32,253 bases of DNA, taken from positions 1 through 32,253 of the IMG/VR virus record IMGVR_UViG_3300023174_000439; one strand, given 5' to 3'. A model generated the notes under the pieces. That model did not search any database. It saw only the letters and a list, made by a program, of their open reading frames with translations, and had not been told where the DNA came from. The stretch's first letter is position 1. The number at the start of each line of letters is the position of its first letter. A program made the position numbers and the translations under genes. The DNA comes from a virus. Positions 1 to 7,080 of the stretch are shown piece after piece.

Positions 1-194
1 AAATGCTGAAGAGCAATATCCATCGCAAGTGTATGATCTTTGGTATGTTCGTGCTCAATTGGTTCTCCCATATCCAATTGCTTCTGAATGAAAGAAACAC
101 TAAGACGATGTTTCTTTGCAATCTGTTCGACTGTTTTGTGTGATTTTATTTTTGATGAATGTGTTTCTTTTATAAACTGCTTAAAACTTTTCAT
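1..194 (-). CDS. DUF5661-like phage protein, 5' part only
   Basis: Partial gene: the first 64 codons are present and the rest runs off the left edge. The translation begins MKSFKQFIKE, followed by a helix-turn-helix-like stretch VEQIAKKHRLSVSFIQKQL (residues about 22-40) and then the segment MGEPIEHEHTKDH and AMDIALQH. The latter pattern (acidic/His-rich EHEHT followed by a helix with IALQH) resembles the DUF5661 family found in phages and some bacteria; its function is unknown. The ATG lies 14 nt beyond the gp16 stop, so the gene probably shares the late transcript. In T4 the large terminase gene 17 follows gene 16, so this small gene appears to separate the two terminase genes here, unless gp17 lies elsewhere. 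The family assignment is from memory of the motif and is moderately sure. Confidence 0.7.
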   Translation of the reverse strand, partial: MKSFKQFIKETHSSKIKSHKTVEQIAKKHRLSVSFIQKQLDMGEPIEHEHTKDHTLAMDIALQH

Positions 195-208
195 AAGAAA
201 CTTTCTAA

Positions 209-640
209 CTATTTAGAGATATCTTCTGCATTTAAACCATTCTTAAGAAGTTTTTGAAGTTCTGCGGTAGATCCAACAAAAAGAGCATTTGTGACGTTTT
301 TTGGTCCAGATATTTGTTCCTTTTTTAGTTCTTTTACTTTTTGGTGAATATCCATCAACTTATCTGTAGAATCGGCAACATTTTTAATAAGTTGACCAAA
401 AACTTCATATGCTCTTGGTTGCTGTCCATCTTGTGCTAACTCTAAAAGACTTGTTGCTGCTTCTTGTCCTTTTTCAATTAAACTATAAAGAGTTCCACGA
501 ATATAATCATAATCTAACTCTGAATGGTCTTTATCTTCAATATTTTTTATTTCCTTTTTTGATTCTTTGATGATTTCTTTTGCAGTAATAGTCGCCTTAA
601 TATCCAAAGTTTCGTCTATCTTGTCAAAATTATTTTTCAT
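209..640 (-). CDS. gp16: Terminase small subunit, T4 gp16-like
   Basis: A 143-aa protein, close to T4 gp16 (164 aa). Small terminase recognises the DNA to be packaged and stimulates the large terminase gp17 at the portal. The sequence is nearly all helical and charged. The central part, DYIRGTLYSLIEKGQEAATS (about residues 45-64), followed by LLELAQDGQQPRAYEVFGQL and a helix with KLMDIHQKVKELKKEQ, matches the oligomerising coiled-coil core typical of gp16 proteins in marine T4-like phages. The ATG overlaps the gp15 stop by 4 nt (ATGA), which suggests translational coupling. Its position directly after gp15 is the T4 gene order. The C-terminus (LFVGSTAELQKLLKNGLN) is a short amphipathic tail. 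Confidence rests on both sequence pattern and position. Confidence 0.88.
   Translation of the reverse strand: MKNNFDKIDETLDIKATITAKEIIKESKKEIKNIEDKDHSELDYDYIRGTLYSLIEKGQEAATSLLELAQDGQQPRAYEVFGQLIKNVADSTDKLMDIHQKVKELKKEQISGPKNVTNALFVGSTAELQKLLKNGLNAEDISK
210..216 (-). promoter_or_regulatory. Candidate promoter element CTAAATA before the DUF5661-like gene
   Basis: CTAAATA overlaps the last codons of gp16, about 16 nt before the next ATG. It is identical to the element before gp15. Because it lies partly in coding sequence the support is low. Confidence 0.25.
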
Positions 641-1689
641 ACATCAATACCTTTTGTTGGACTATAGGTTTTGCCATCACCATAGTCGTAACGATATTCA
701 CTAAATCCAAAATCATCATCTTGTTCAATTAAAGCATCATCTGCATTATTGATAATATTTACAACAGTACCAGAAGTATGTGATACGATTTCTGTTTCAT
801 CTTGTCCTCTATTAACTGTGATTGTGTTCCCAGATATTTCTTTAATATACATTTCTTCATTATCAATTTCAATATATTCATTTACAGTAAGTGATGCTGC
901 ATTACTTACATCAAATTTAGTAATTTTATCATCTATATGTTCTGCTAGTGAAGTTGTATTATCATCGGTGTAATCTTGTATTGCTCTTGGTTCAGCAACA
1001 TAACGAAGTTGTCTAGAAGCATTTTTTCTGTTTGTATCTGTATAATAATCGACTTGTACTTTTTTGATAAGACCTTCAGTAGAATCAGGTAATGGTCCAA
1101 ATAGATACGTTTTTGCTGTAAAATTTAAATCATAAATTATAATTCTTTTTTCGTCATATCCACTTTCGTAATTATCTTTGAAATTTATATTTCCAAGAAC
1201 TATTGGAATATCACGTTTTTCACCTATAGAAGATACCAAATCAATTGTTAAATTAAAAGATGGCTGAAAGTATGGGAGAATTTGTTCTACAATTTGAAGA
1301 GCATCATCATTATATTGAGTCATAATTGAAAGTTGTATGCCCAAATTATAAGGAACAGGCATAAACAATCTATTTACTACTTTATCATCTGTGAGACTTT
1401 TTGATTTAAATGTTTGCATAGTAGAAATTTTTCTACTATTATCATATTGAATACTATTCATTTCAAATGCAAGTCTTGGGAGAATTATAGCAACTCTTTT
1501 TCTCAAATCTGGTTTTTGTTCTAATCTTGCTAAAAACTTTTCAGTAGGACCATATGCAATTGGAACTTTTATAGTGCTAAAATCACTGTCATCTTGTTTT
1601 TTGTGTTTGATATTAATATCATTAAATAAAGTACCAAAGGCAATAATTGTCTTACGAATTATTTCGTGATAGTAGTATTGTCCTAACAT
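637..1689 (-). CDS. gp15: Tail sheath stabiliser / tail terminator, T4 gp15-like, with C-terminal extension
   Basis: A 350-aa protein; T4 gp15 is about 270 aa. gp15 forms the hexamer that caps the tail tube and sheath and docks to the neck. The conserved core is residues 1 to about 235: the start MLGQYYYHEIIRKTIIAFGT, then IPIAYGP-like VPIAYGPTEKFLARL, LPRLAFEM, and a later DLNFTAKTYLFGP. Residues about 258-313 are an added module (IEIDNEEMYIKEISGNTITV, then RG and H-x-x-GT) that also occurs in the giant gp7 and the DUF4815 protein of this window. Residues 320-350 are an acidic, Tyr-rich tail. The gene lies 28 nt after gp14, with an AAAGG Shine-Dalgarno about 9 nt before the ATG, and overlaps gp16 by 4 nt. 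Confidence 0.9.
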   Translation of the reverse strand: MLGQYYYHEIIRKTIIAFGTLFNDINIKHKKQDDSDFSTIKVPIAYGPTEKFLARLEQKPDLRKRVAIILPRLAFEMNSIQYDNSRKISTMQTFKSKSLTDDKVVNRLFMPVPYNLGIQLSIMTQYNDDALQIVEQILPYFQPSFNLTIDLVSSIGEKRDIPIVLGNINFKDNYESGYDEKRIIIYDLNFTAKTYLFGPLPDSTEGLIKKVQVDYYTDTNRKNASRQLRYVAEPRAIQDYTDDNTTSLAEHIDDKITKFDVSNAASLTVNEYIEIDNEEMYIKEISGNTITVNRGQDETEIVSHTSGTVVNIINNADDALIEQDDDFGFSEYRYDYGDGKTYSPTKGIDV

Positions 1690-1708
1690 AATAATACCTT
1701 TTATTAAT

Positions 1709-1715
1709 TATTTAG
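1709..1715 (-). promoter_or_regulatory. Candidate promoter element CTAAATA before gp15
   Basis: CTAAATA on the minus strand lies in the 28-nt gap between gp14 and gp15, about 20 nt before the gp15 ATG. It differs from the late consensus core by one base. The same 7-mer recurs at 210-216, between gp16 and the DUF5661-like gene. Two occurrences at gene junctions are suggestive, not proof. Confidence 0.35.
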
Positions 1716-1717
1716 AT

Positions 1718-3136
1718 TTAATAATCCCCAAAAGGGTTTCTTTCACTAAAATCTAAAATTTCATCTGCTTCATTTTCTATTGGTATATTGTCTGCATAAT
1801 CATCATATTCATCTTGAGTATTGATTGAAAGAATTTTATAATTTGCATTTGACCCTCCACTTGTTGTTCCCATACCAACTACAGATTCCCCCCGAATAAA
1901 ACTTCCATTTAAAGTTTTGACTTGAAGTATTCTTGTATCATAATCCCAATCATTTACATAAGCAGTAGTTCCTGTCGAAACTCCTCTTACTATTTCGTTG
2001 AATATATAATTGCCCGTAGATACACCAACAGGTGAAGATATTGTAACTACTGGTGGCTGTGTATAACCTGCCCCAGCATTAGTATAACGAATTGAAGTTA
2101 CAATACCAGAAGAATTAATAAATGCTTGTGCAGTTGCATTTGTTCCACCAACAGGTGCAGTACTTATTGCGACAATAGGTGCAGTAGAATAACCAACACC
2201 ACCATCAATTAAATTTATTGGACCCAAAGAACCAGAAGATATAATTGCTGTTGCTATTCCTCCAGAACCACTACTACTTATAATACTAACAGTGGGTGCA
2301 ATTGTATATCCAATACCTGGATTTATAACTAAAATTTTATCAATTGAACTTCCAGTTTGACTGGAACGACTCGTCATTATTGCAACTGCTGTCGCATTTA
2401 TACCTCCAGAAGGAGCAGTACTTATTGCAACAATCGGAACAGAAAGATAACCAGTCCCATCATTAATTAAATCTATTTTTGATACCGAATTGCCACCAAT
2501 ACCCGGCGCAAGACTAGATGCAAGTTGTACAGTTGCAGATGTTGATGTTGCGCCTAAACCAACCATAATAAGTTTTACGATATATCCAAAATCTTTTACT
2601 GATTCGTCAACTTCATTAATACTTGTATTAATTACATCATCTGCTTCATAGTCCATCACTTCACATCTTAATTCGTAAACATATAAATTATTTAATTGAT
2701 AAAATGGTTTTTTTCCTTCTACATATTTGATTTCAAAAATTGTATTATCTAATGGGAGATAAATTAAATCTCCCTCTTGAGGTCTTGATGATACTTCAAT
2801 TTGTGTATTTAAAGAAATAAATGGACTAATAAAATCTTCATATCTTTCTTTTGATATTACAAAAGTAACTTCATCAGTAGTTTTTACTCCAAATTTTGAT
2901 AGAATGTCTCCTTGACCTCCAAATCCCTCATAATTGACTAAATATGCTTCAATTCTGAATGAATCATCAAATTTTGATGATGTTATTTCCTTTAATATTG
3001 TATTTTTATTGATAATATTTCTTGGAAGATATACTATATCTTGTCCATACATTCTCAATTGTTCATTAATCAAATCTTGTACTAATCTTTGTTCACTAGA
3101 AGAACCCTGCAAAAAATATGGATTAAGTGGAGACAT
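1718..3136 (-). CDS. gp14: Neck protein, T4 gp14-like, with an inserted Gly-rich repeat domain
   Basis: A 472-aa protein, against about 256 aa for T4 gp14. gp14 completes the neck, linking head and tail with gp13. The family core is residues 1 to about 195: MSPLNPYFLQGSSSEQRLVQ, LINEQLRMYGQDIVYLPR, DEVTFVISKERY, EGDLIYLPLDN and YELRCEVMDYE. The conserved C-terminus also remains (ADEILDFSERNPFGDY). Between them lie about 240 extra residues: four units of the type GxGY-x4-P-x-V-x-I (about 219-368), then a module with GTTAYVNDWDYDTRILQVKT (about 375-435). Both additions recur in other tail proteins of this window. The gene starts 2 nt after the homing endonuclease stop, with no strong Shine-Dalgarno, whereas in T4 it directly follows gp13. 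Confidence 0.9.
   Translation of the reverse strand: MSPLNPYFLQGSSSEQRLVQDLINEQLRMYGQDIVYLPRNIINKNTILKEITSSKFDDSFRIEAYLVNYEGFGGQGDILSKFGVKTTDEVTFVISKERYEDFISPFISLNTQIEVSSRPQEGDLIYLPLDNTIFEIKYVEGKKPFYQLNNLYVYELRCEVMDYEADDVINTSINEVDESVKDFGYIVKLIMVGLGATSTSATVQLASSLAPGIGGNSVSKIDLINDGTGYLSVPIVAISTAPSGGINATAVAIMTSRSSQTGSSIDKILVINPGIGYTIAPTVSIISSSGSGGIATAIISSGSLGPINLIDGGVGYSTAPIVAISTAPVGGTNATAQAFINSSGIVTSIRYTNAGAGYTQPPVVTISSPVGVSTGNYIFNEIVRGVSTGTTAYVNDWDYDTRILQVKTLNGSFIRGESVVGMGTTSGGSNANYKILSINTQDEYDDYADNIPIENEADEILDFSERNPFGDY
2033..2482 (-). repeat. Four GxGY-type beta repeats inside gp14
   Basis: Four protein repeats of roughly 35-45 residues, with the core GTGYLSVPIVAIS, GIGYTIAPTVSII, GVGYSTAPIVAIS and GAGYTQPPVVTIS. 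Units 1 and 3 are also close at DNA level: both contain GCAGTACTTATTGC (plus-strand sense) about 260 nt apart and share the protein run IVAISTAP. This suggests duplication within the gene. Related units occur in gp8, the giant gp7 and the DUF4815 protein. Confidence 0.8.
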
Positions 3137-3138
3137 AA

Positions 3139-3684
3139 TTATACTCTACTAAAGGTATATCCACGATGACGAGTTTGTCCTTTTTTATTCAAACACCTAC
3201 AAATCGCACTAGTATCCCCACTAATATAATCTGCACATTCCTTTATTGATTGAAATTTTTTATTTAATTCATTTATCATAACTGATTTTGATGGTATATG
3301 ATTTCCTTTGCCTTTTTTTGTATTTGATATTTTTTTGCCTCTTTTTTTTCTGTCTTCAACCGACAAATTATCCCAAAATTTTTGTACTCCTGCAATATGA
3401 TTATTATTTCCTTTTTTCATACGAGGGGGATTCTCTCCACCATCAGTTTTGTTATAAAGAATACCTGTTCCCAAATCCTTTCTTCCATATTTTTTTATAT
3501 AAATTTTTTCCATTTGCATCGCATCTTCCTCTGTAAGATTATCTGCAACTTTTATTCTTCTTTCTTTTGGGGGAAGACTTATTCCAGGATGAGCTTTACT
3601 ATCTATCCTACCATTGCACCCTTTACCAACATAGTAAGGAGTACCATCTTCTCGGTTATAAAAGTAGCAATAGTATTTTTTCAT
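3139..3684 (-). CDS. GIY-YIG homing endonuclease, free-standing
   Basis: A 181-aa protein with a GIY-YIG nuclease domain at residues 1 to about 88. It has the paired Tyr motifs YYCYFY and YYVGKG, Arg26 in GCNGRI (the expected catalytic Arg), Glu59 in MQMEKIYIKKYG (the expected metal-binding Glu) and the YNKTDGGEN motif at about 77-85, so it looks catalytically intact. The middle (GKKISNTKKGKGNH, about 113-126) resembles a NUMOD3 DNA-binding motif. The C-terminus (KKFQSIKECADYISGDTSAI ending in RHRGYTFSRV) resembles a NUMOD1-type helix-turn-helix. Such genes cut related phage genomes that lack them and spread by repair. It starts 3 nt after gp13 ends and stops 2 nt before gp14 begins, so it is wedged between two genes that are adjacent in T4. 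Its own Shine-Dalgarno is weak. Confidence 0.92.
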   Translation of the reverse strand: MKKYYCYFYNREDGTPYYVGKGCNGRIDSKAHPGISLPPKERRIKVADNLTEEDAMQMEKIYIKKYGRKDLGTGILYNKTDGGENPPRMKKGNNNHIAGVQKFWDNLSVEDRKKRGKKISNTKKGKGNHIPSKSVMINELNKKFQSIKECADYISGDTSAICRCLNKKGQTRHRGYTFSRV

Positions 3685-3687
3685 ATC

Positions 3688-4503
3688 TTAACCTATAAGG
3701 TCCATTGGAGGTAATTCGTATTCCGTTTTAAGTTGATTTTCTGCTTCTTCTATTTCTTTAACTGCATCATCAAAAAGTTGTCTTCCATTAAGTTGCACAC
3801 CACCAGGAAGCAATACACCTTGGAATTTAATCATATTCTGTCCCCACTGTCTTTTGATTAGTGCAGTTAAATATTTTTTTAACCACCAATCATTATAAAC
3901 ACTTGATGCATCTGCGGGATTTACCATTCTATAACAATCAAATATAAGATAATTATTTGGTCCCATTTGGCTCCAATCAATATCTAAATATAATCTATGA
4001 TTTTTTTTATTAAATCTAGTTTGAATGTCTGGAGTAATAATTCTACTTAAATCTTCCAAATAGGTTTTGACCATTGCATAATTTAAAATATCAAGTGCTC
4101 CATAATAATATAAATCATTTAAAAATAATTGATATTTGATATTAAATAAACCACCAGAAATTGTACTGGAGTCTACCTTGAATACATTATTTACACCAAT
4201 TACATGATCGGGAAGTTGTATAAAGTTATTAGATTCTGTATAAGAAACAGTAGTAATTCCAACATTGGAAGATGCAGTTGAAGTTGTGACTCCTGTTCTT
4301 ATAGAATCTAATTGACTTTGTGATAACTGATGTTTTAAGAATACTTTTTCAATTCCATCATAATGTCTTTCATTAAAATATTGAATTGCATCATCAACTA
4401 AATCATCAATTTGATCATCATCTACGTTAATTTCTATTACCGGATATCCAAGTTTTCTTAAACAATAATCTATTAAACCTTGACGTGATGATGGTTGAGC
4501 CAT
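3688..4503 (-). CDS. gp13: Neck protein, T4 gp13-like (head completion)
   Basis: A 271-aa protein (T4 gp13 is about 309 aa). gp13 binds the portal after DNA packaging and, with gp14, makes the head-tail connector. Recognised by the start SSRQGLIDYCLRKLGYPVIE, then DDLVDDAIQYFNERHYDG, LPDHVIGVNNVF, a helix with LEDLSRIITP, and ending GVQLNGRQLFDDAVKEIEEA. These are typical of gp13 proteins of marine T4-like phages. Length and content look complete. The ATG follows the stop of the preceding 79-aa gene by 2 nt, and the Shine-Dalgarno (GAGGCAGG, 4513-4520) lies inside that gene's last codons, so translation is probably coupled. The homing endonuclease gene follows 3 nt after the stop. Confidence 0.9.
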   Translation of the reverse strand: MAQPSSRQGLIDYCLRKLGYPVIEINVDDDQIDDLVDDAIQYFNERHYDGIEKVFLKHQLSQSQLDSIRTGVTTSTASSNVGITTVSYTESNNFIQLPDHVIGVNNVFKVDSSTISGGLFNIKYQLFLNDLYYYGALDILNYAMVKTYLEDLSRIITPDIQTRFNKKNHRLYLDIDWSQMGPNNYLIFDCYRMVNPADASSVYNDWWLKKYLTALIKRQWGQNMIKFQGVLLPGGVQLNGRQLFDDAVKEIEEAENQLKTEYELPPMDLIG

Positions 4504-4505
4504 TG

Positions 4506-4745
4506 TTAGAAACCTGCCTCTTCGTATTTATCTTCTTCTTTTAACTTTTTTGTTTTATTTTTAATCAAATCGTCATATTTTTTTTGAAGTTCCAAATTTG
4601 CAATTAGAAGTTTATTTTTTTCATCTTCATAATCTTGAACTAAAGATTGCATTTTTGCTTCCAAAAGAATATTCTGATTTAGTAGATTTGAAATTTTTTG
4701 CGTGTATACATTTATTAAAATATTCACATCAACATCATTATTCAT
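4506..4745 (-). CDS. Small coiled-coil protein of the structural cluster, unknown function
   Basis: A 79-aa protein, highly charged and predicted helical for most of its length (about residues 8-70), with hydrophobic spacing suited to a coiled coil: ILINVYTQKISNLLNQNILL, then KMQSLVQDYEDEKNKLLIAN and a Lys-rich end. No membrane segment or enzyme motif is visible. It lies between the Mtd_N fibre-type gene and gp13. In T4 the fibritin gene wac, a long trimeric coiled coil, sits just before gene 13, so a coiled-coil virion or chaperone role is conceivable. That is inference from position only; the protein is far too short to be fibritin. Its Shine-Dalgarno GGAGGT is supplied by the last codons of the upstream gene, and it ends in AGF, supplying that of gp13. 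Confidence 0.75.
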   Translation of the reverse strand: MNNDVDVNILINVYTQKISNLLNQNILLEAKMQSLVQDYEDEKNKLLIANLELQKKYDDLIKNKTKKLKEEDKYEEAGF

Positions 4746-4747
4746 AA

Positions 4748-6475
4748 TTAGAATTGACCTCCATCTATAGTGTCAGTCCAAACAGGAACATTTGAAGCAT
4801 TTGTGGTCAAAATATAATTTGAAGTACTTGCATAACCAACTTCTGGAGATGTAGTACTTGTAAGTTTTCCATTTGAATCAAAATATGCAGATCCTCTGGT
4901 ACTAATGCCAGAAGATGTAAAATTAAGATATAAAGCTCCAATATCAAGAGTACCCTTAGTTCCTGATACTACACTATTTGTAAATGTAGCATCAGGAATA
5001 AAAGTAAGGTAACCAGTAGAATCTTTGTAACCAAAGAAACCTTTTTTATAATTTGCAACACCAGAACTTGTATTGTATTCAAAAGAAATACCACGATCAG
5101 TATTTGTATCATAATAATGTTGTACTGTTAACTGCGTAGTCGTTGTAATTCCAGAAGTTGTGGTTCCAGAAATTGTAATAACTTTAGAGGTAGAATTATA
5201 TGCTGTAACAGTTCTATCGGCAGTCGTTACTGGAAGTCCATTTGGCCCAGAAATAATATCGCCGGTATTGATACCAACAACTGAATCTAATGTAATTGTA
5301 CTCACACCAGAAGCAACAGTGCCCATAATGGTCCTGATGCTTGTAATATCCCCAAGATTGAATATTACTTCATTTGCACTTACAGTGCTTGAATTTACTG
5401 TAGTTGTAGTTCCATCTACTTGCAAATCACCTTTAATAACAACAGTGCCCTGATTGCTTAATGCATCTGGATATGGGTCAATATAAAGAGTATTTCCTCC
5501 ACCGGATTTAGTAGAAATTACATTCGAACTAATTCCAATATTATCAATTATTGCTCCACCGATATTAGTAAATACGCCAGAGTGTGTAATTGATCCAGTA
5601 AATGTACTAACTCCGATTATAGTATGTATATCACTACCAGACTCACCTAAATTTGTATTTCCTTGTACTATCAGATTACCAGTAAGAGTCTGATTTGCTG
5701 TTACGTTTAAACTACCACCAATATAAACATTACTTGCAATTCCAACACCACCAGATACAACTAAAGCACCAGTTGCAGATGAACTTGAGGTTGTTGTTCC
5801 ATTAATTTTTACATCACTTGCAAAAGTACCAAATCCTGCCTTAGATACGACAAATTTTGATACGCCACCTACTTGGAAATCAACTAGTTTTGAAGAACTA
5901 GCAGATTGAGTATCTGTTATGTTTACTCTTAGACCAGTAAAATCTATACCAGAATTATTCCAAGTTCCTGTTGCATTTAGAATTGGATTATCTGAAGATA
6001 ATGATCCTTGGGTTATTGTAGTTGATCCATTTGTCGTATCAACTACAAATCTATTTGTAAGTCCATCATTAATATTAAATGTTTGTGATGTTCCTCCAGT
6101 AAAAGTTAAATCTCCAGTACCATTTGGATCAATGACAACATCGCCATTTGTAGATGAAACTGTATTTCCATCAATTGTAATATTATCTACATTCCATTGA
6201 TCAACTTTACGATATTGATCCAAAACAGGAACAAACCCATTTGCTGGAGTTGTTGGATTTGATTGACCCGCAACTAATCCAGGAGCAATGCTTAAAAGGT
6301 CTGTATAGTATCTACCACCAACTATTTGTGGATTTGAAGAATTGTCACCAGCAAATAATCTTCCTCCAAAGTTTCCATTGGTTCCTACACCAACTGTAAG
6401 ACCAAGTTCTCCAAAATTTAAACTACCTGGAGATACAGTTCCTGTGGACCTTTTAACTCTAATTATACTTGCCAT
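4748..6475 (-). CDS. Tail-fibre-like structural protein with Mtd_N-type N-terminus
   Basis: A 575-aa protein, Gly/Ser/Thr-rich and without enzyme motifs. Residues 1 to about 57 (IRVKRSTGTVSPGSLNFGEL, then GGRLFAGD and IVGGRYY) match the attachment domain seen at the N-terminus of many phage fibres and of the Bordetella phage major tropism determinant. The middle is beta-repeat-like, with ATGALVVSGGVGIASNVYIG and several xVGGxx strands suggesting a trimeric fibre or beta-helix. The part DRGISFEYNTSSG followed by KKGFFGYKDSTGYLTFIPDA is a segment common in marine phage fibres. It ends TIDGGQF, like the neighbouring 75-aa protein. It overlaps that gene by 1 nt (TAATG) and has a strong GGAGGT Shine-Dalgarno 8 nt upstream. 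A role in the distal baseplate or host contact is inferred; the receptor cannot be told. Confidence 0.82.
   Translation of the reverse strand: MASIIRVKRSTGTVSPGSLNFGELGLTVGVGTNGNFGGRLFAGDNSSNPQIVGGRYYTDLLSIAPGLVAGQSNPTTPANGFVPVLDQYRKVDQWNVDNITIDGNTVSSTNGDVVIDPNGTGDLTFTGGTSQTFNINDGLTNRFVVDTTNGSTTITQGSLSSDNPILNATGTWNNSGIDFTGLRVNITDTQSASSSKLVDFQVGGVSKFVVSKAGFGTFASDVKINGTTTSSSSATGALVVSGGVGIASNVYIGGSLNVTANQTLTGNLIVQGNTNLGESGSDIHTIIGVSTFTGSITHSGVFTNIGGAIIDNIGISSNVISTKSGGGNTLYIDPYPDALSNQGTVVIKGDLQVDGTTTTVNSSTVSANEVIFNLGDITSIRTIMGTVASGVSTITLDSVVGINTGDIISGPNGLPVTTADRTVTAYNSTSKVITISGTTTSGITTTTQLTVQHYYDTNTDRGISFEYNTSSGVANYKKGFFGYKDSTGYLTFIPDATFTNSVVSGTKGTLDIGALYLNFTSSGISTRGSAYFDSNGKLTSTTSPEVGYASTSNYILTTNASNVPVWTDTIDGGQF
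4757..4762 (-). promoter_or_regulatory. Shine-Dalgarno GGAGGT embedded in the C-terminal codons of the 575-aa gene
   Basis: The 575-aa gene ends GAT GGA GGT CAA TTC TAA, followed by TT and the ATG of the 79-aa coiled-coil gene. The codons for the conserved D-G-G thus supply the ribosome site, 11 nt from the ATG. Confidence 0.8.
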
Positions 6476-6702
6476 TAAAAGTTACCTCCGTTGATGTCCA
6501 AATTTTGAGTGTTACTTGGTGTTAATGATAAAGTTGCTTCCCACTTAGATATTGAAGAATTATATACTAGGACCATACCATTTAATAATCCGCCCGTCAT
6601 ATCAACATCATCCAATCCAGCTAAAGTTCCACTACTACCAGAAAGAGACGATATAACTTTAAGTGCATTTTGGGATCCAACTCTGACTTTTATGTCTGCC
6701 AT
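6475..6702 (-). CDS. Small fibre-type virion protein ending in DINGGNF
   Basis: A 75-aa protein. The start ADIKVRVGSQNALKVISS is followed by LAGLDDVDMTGGLLNGMVLV and YNSSISKWEATLSL. The L-x-DVD ... G-x-VL-x-Y ... W pattern is a short beta-motif found repeatedly in phage tail fibres and in small structural proteins of marine T4-like phages. Its C-terminus NLDINGGNF resembles the TIDGGQF end of the next gene product, which suggests a common origin or constraint. It shares one base with that next gene (TAATG). The upstream 112-aa gene supplies the Shine-Dalgarno (AGGAT) in its last codons. It probably is a minor baseplate or fibre component; the exact place is unknown. Confidence 0.75.
   Translation of the reverse strand: MADIKVRVGSQNALKVISSLSGSSGTLAGLDDVDMTGGLLNGMVLVYNSSISKWEATLSLTPSNTQNLDINGGNF
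6484..6489 (-). promoter_or_regulatory. Shine-Dalgarno GGAGGT embedded in the C-terminal codons of the 75-aa gene
   Basis: The minus-strand end of the 75-aa gene reads GGA GGT AAC TTT TAA TG: the codons for the terminal G-G-N-F also form a full-strength ribosome site 8 nt before the ATG of the 575-aa gene. It decides that start. Confidence 0.85.
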
Positions 6703-6707
6703 TTTTA

Positions 6708-7046
6708 TTATCCTGTGGTAATTCCAGCAGTAACAAGTGCGCTACCTTCAACGACTCTAGTTTTTACAAATCCATCATTCACTAATACATCATAACAATA
6801 TCTTCCTGGTTTTAACCCTGATGTTATTGTTGACCCCAAAGATAACGTCAATTTTCCATTACTTGGACCAGGAAAAGAAACAATAAATGTGGCAGCAGTA
6901 GAACTAGATGAGGGATGCTTCTTCATTTTTGAAGTAGCAGTATATCCAGTCAAATTTAATGGTGTATTCGAAGTAGTCTCAAGATAAAATGTCTGAGTAA
7001 AATCAGATCCAACATCAATTACTATGTTACTAACATATGCTGCCAT
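6708..7046 (-). CDS. Small virion structural protein, probable Ig-like or BppU-like fold
   Basis: A 112-aa, strand-rich protein. Seen: VIDVGSDFTQTFYLETT, the motif LNLTGYTATSKMKKHP (about 51-66 region), GKLTLSLGS and LKPGRYCYDVLVNDG. The arrangement 'LTGYTA-x-S-x-(K/R) ... G-x-(I/L)-x-LSL ... L-x-PGxYxYDV' is the pattern of small phage baseplate or tail proteins with an N-terminal BppU-like beta-sandwich, and similar genes sit in structural clusters of marine T4-like phages. No enzyme motif. A late-promoter-like ATAAATA lies about 27 nt upstream of the ATG, and no Shine-Dalgarno is visible. Position in the block that replaces T4 genes 9-12 suggests an outer baseplate or fibre-adaptor role (inference). 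Confidence 0.72.
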   Translation of the reverse strand: MAAYVSNIVIDVGSDFTQTFYLETTSNTPLNLTGYTATSKMKKHPSSSSTAATFIVSFPGPSNGKLTLSLGSTITSGLKPGRYCYDVLVNDGFVKTRVVEGSALVTAGITTG

Positions 7047-7073
7047 TGAATGTAAATATACTACTTTCTAATA

Positions 7074-7080
7074 TATTTAT
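7074..7080 (-). promoter_or_regulatory. Candidate late promoter before the 112-aa structural gene
   Basis: The minus-strand context GATAAATATA contains ATAAATA in the 33-nt gap between the 72-aa and 112-aa genes, ending 27 nt before the ATG. This is one of the few gaps in this part of the cluster and the following gene has no visible Shine-Dalgarno, which fits a restart of transcription. Chance occurrence cannot be excluded. Confidence 0.4.

Noticed and set aside
3139-3684. Group I intron or intein associated with the homing endonuclease
   Set aside because: gp13 and gp14 are both complete frames on either side, and the gaps are only 2-3 nt, leaving no room for an intron; there are no intein splice motifs.
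4748-6475. Diversity-generating retroelement, suggested by the Mtd_N-like N-terminus of the fibre protein
   Set aside because: No reverse transcriptase, no template/variable repeat pair and no C-type lectin-like C-terminus is visible in the window. The Mtd_N-type domain is common in ordinary fibres.
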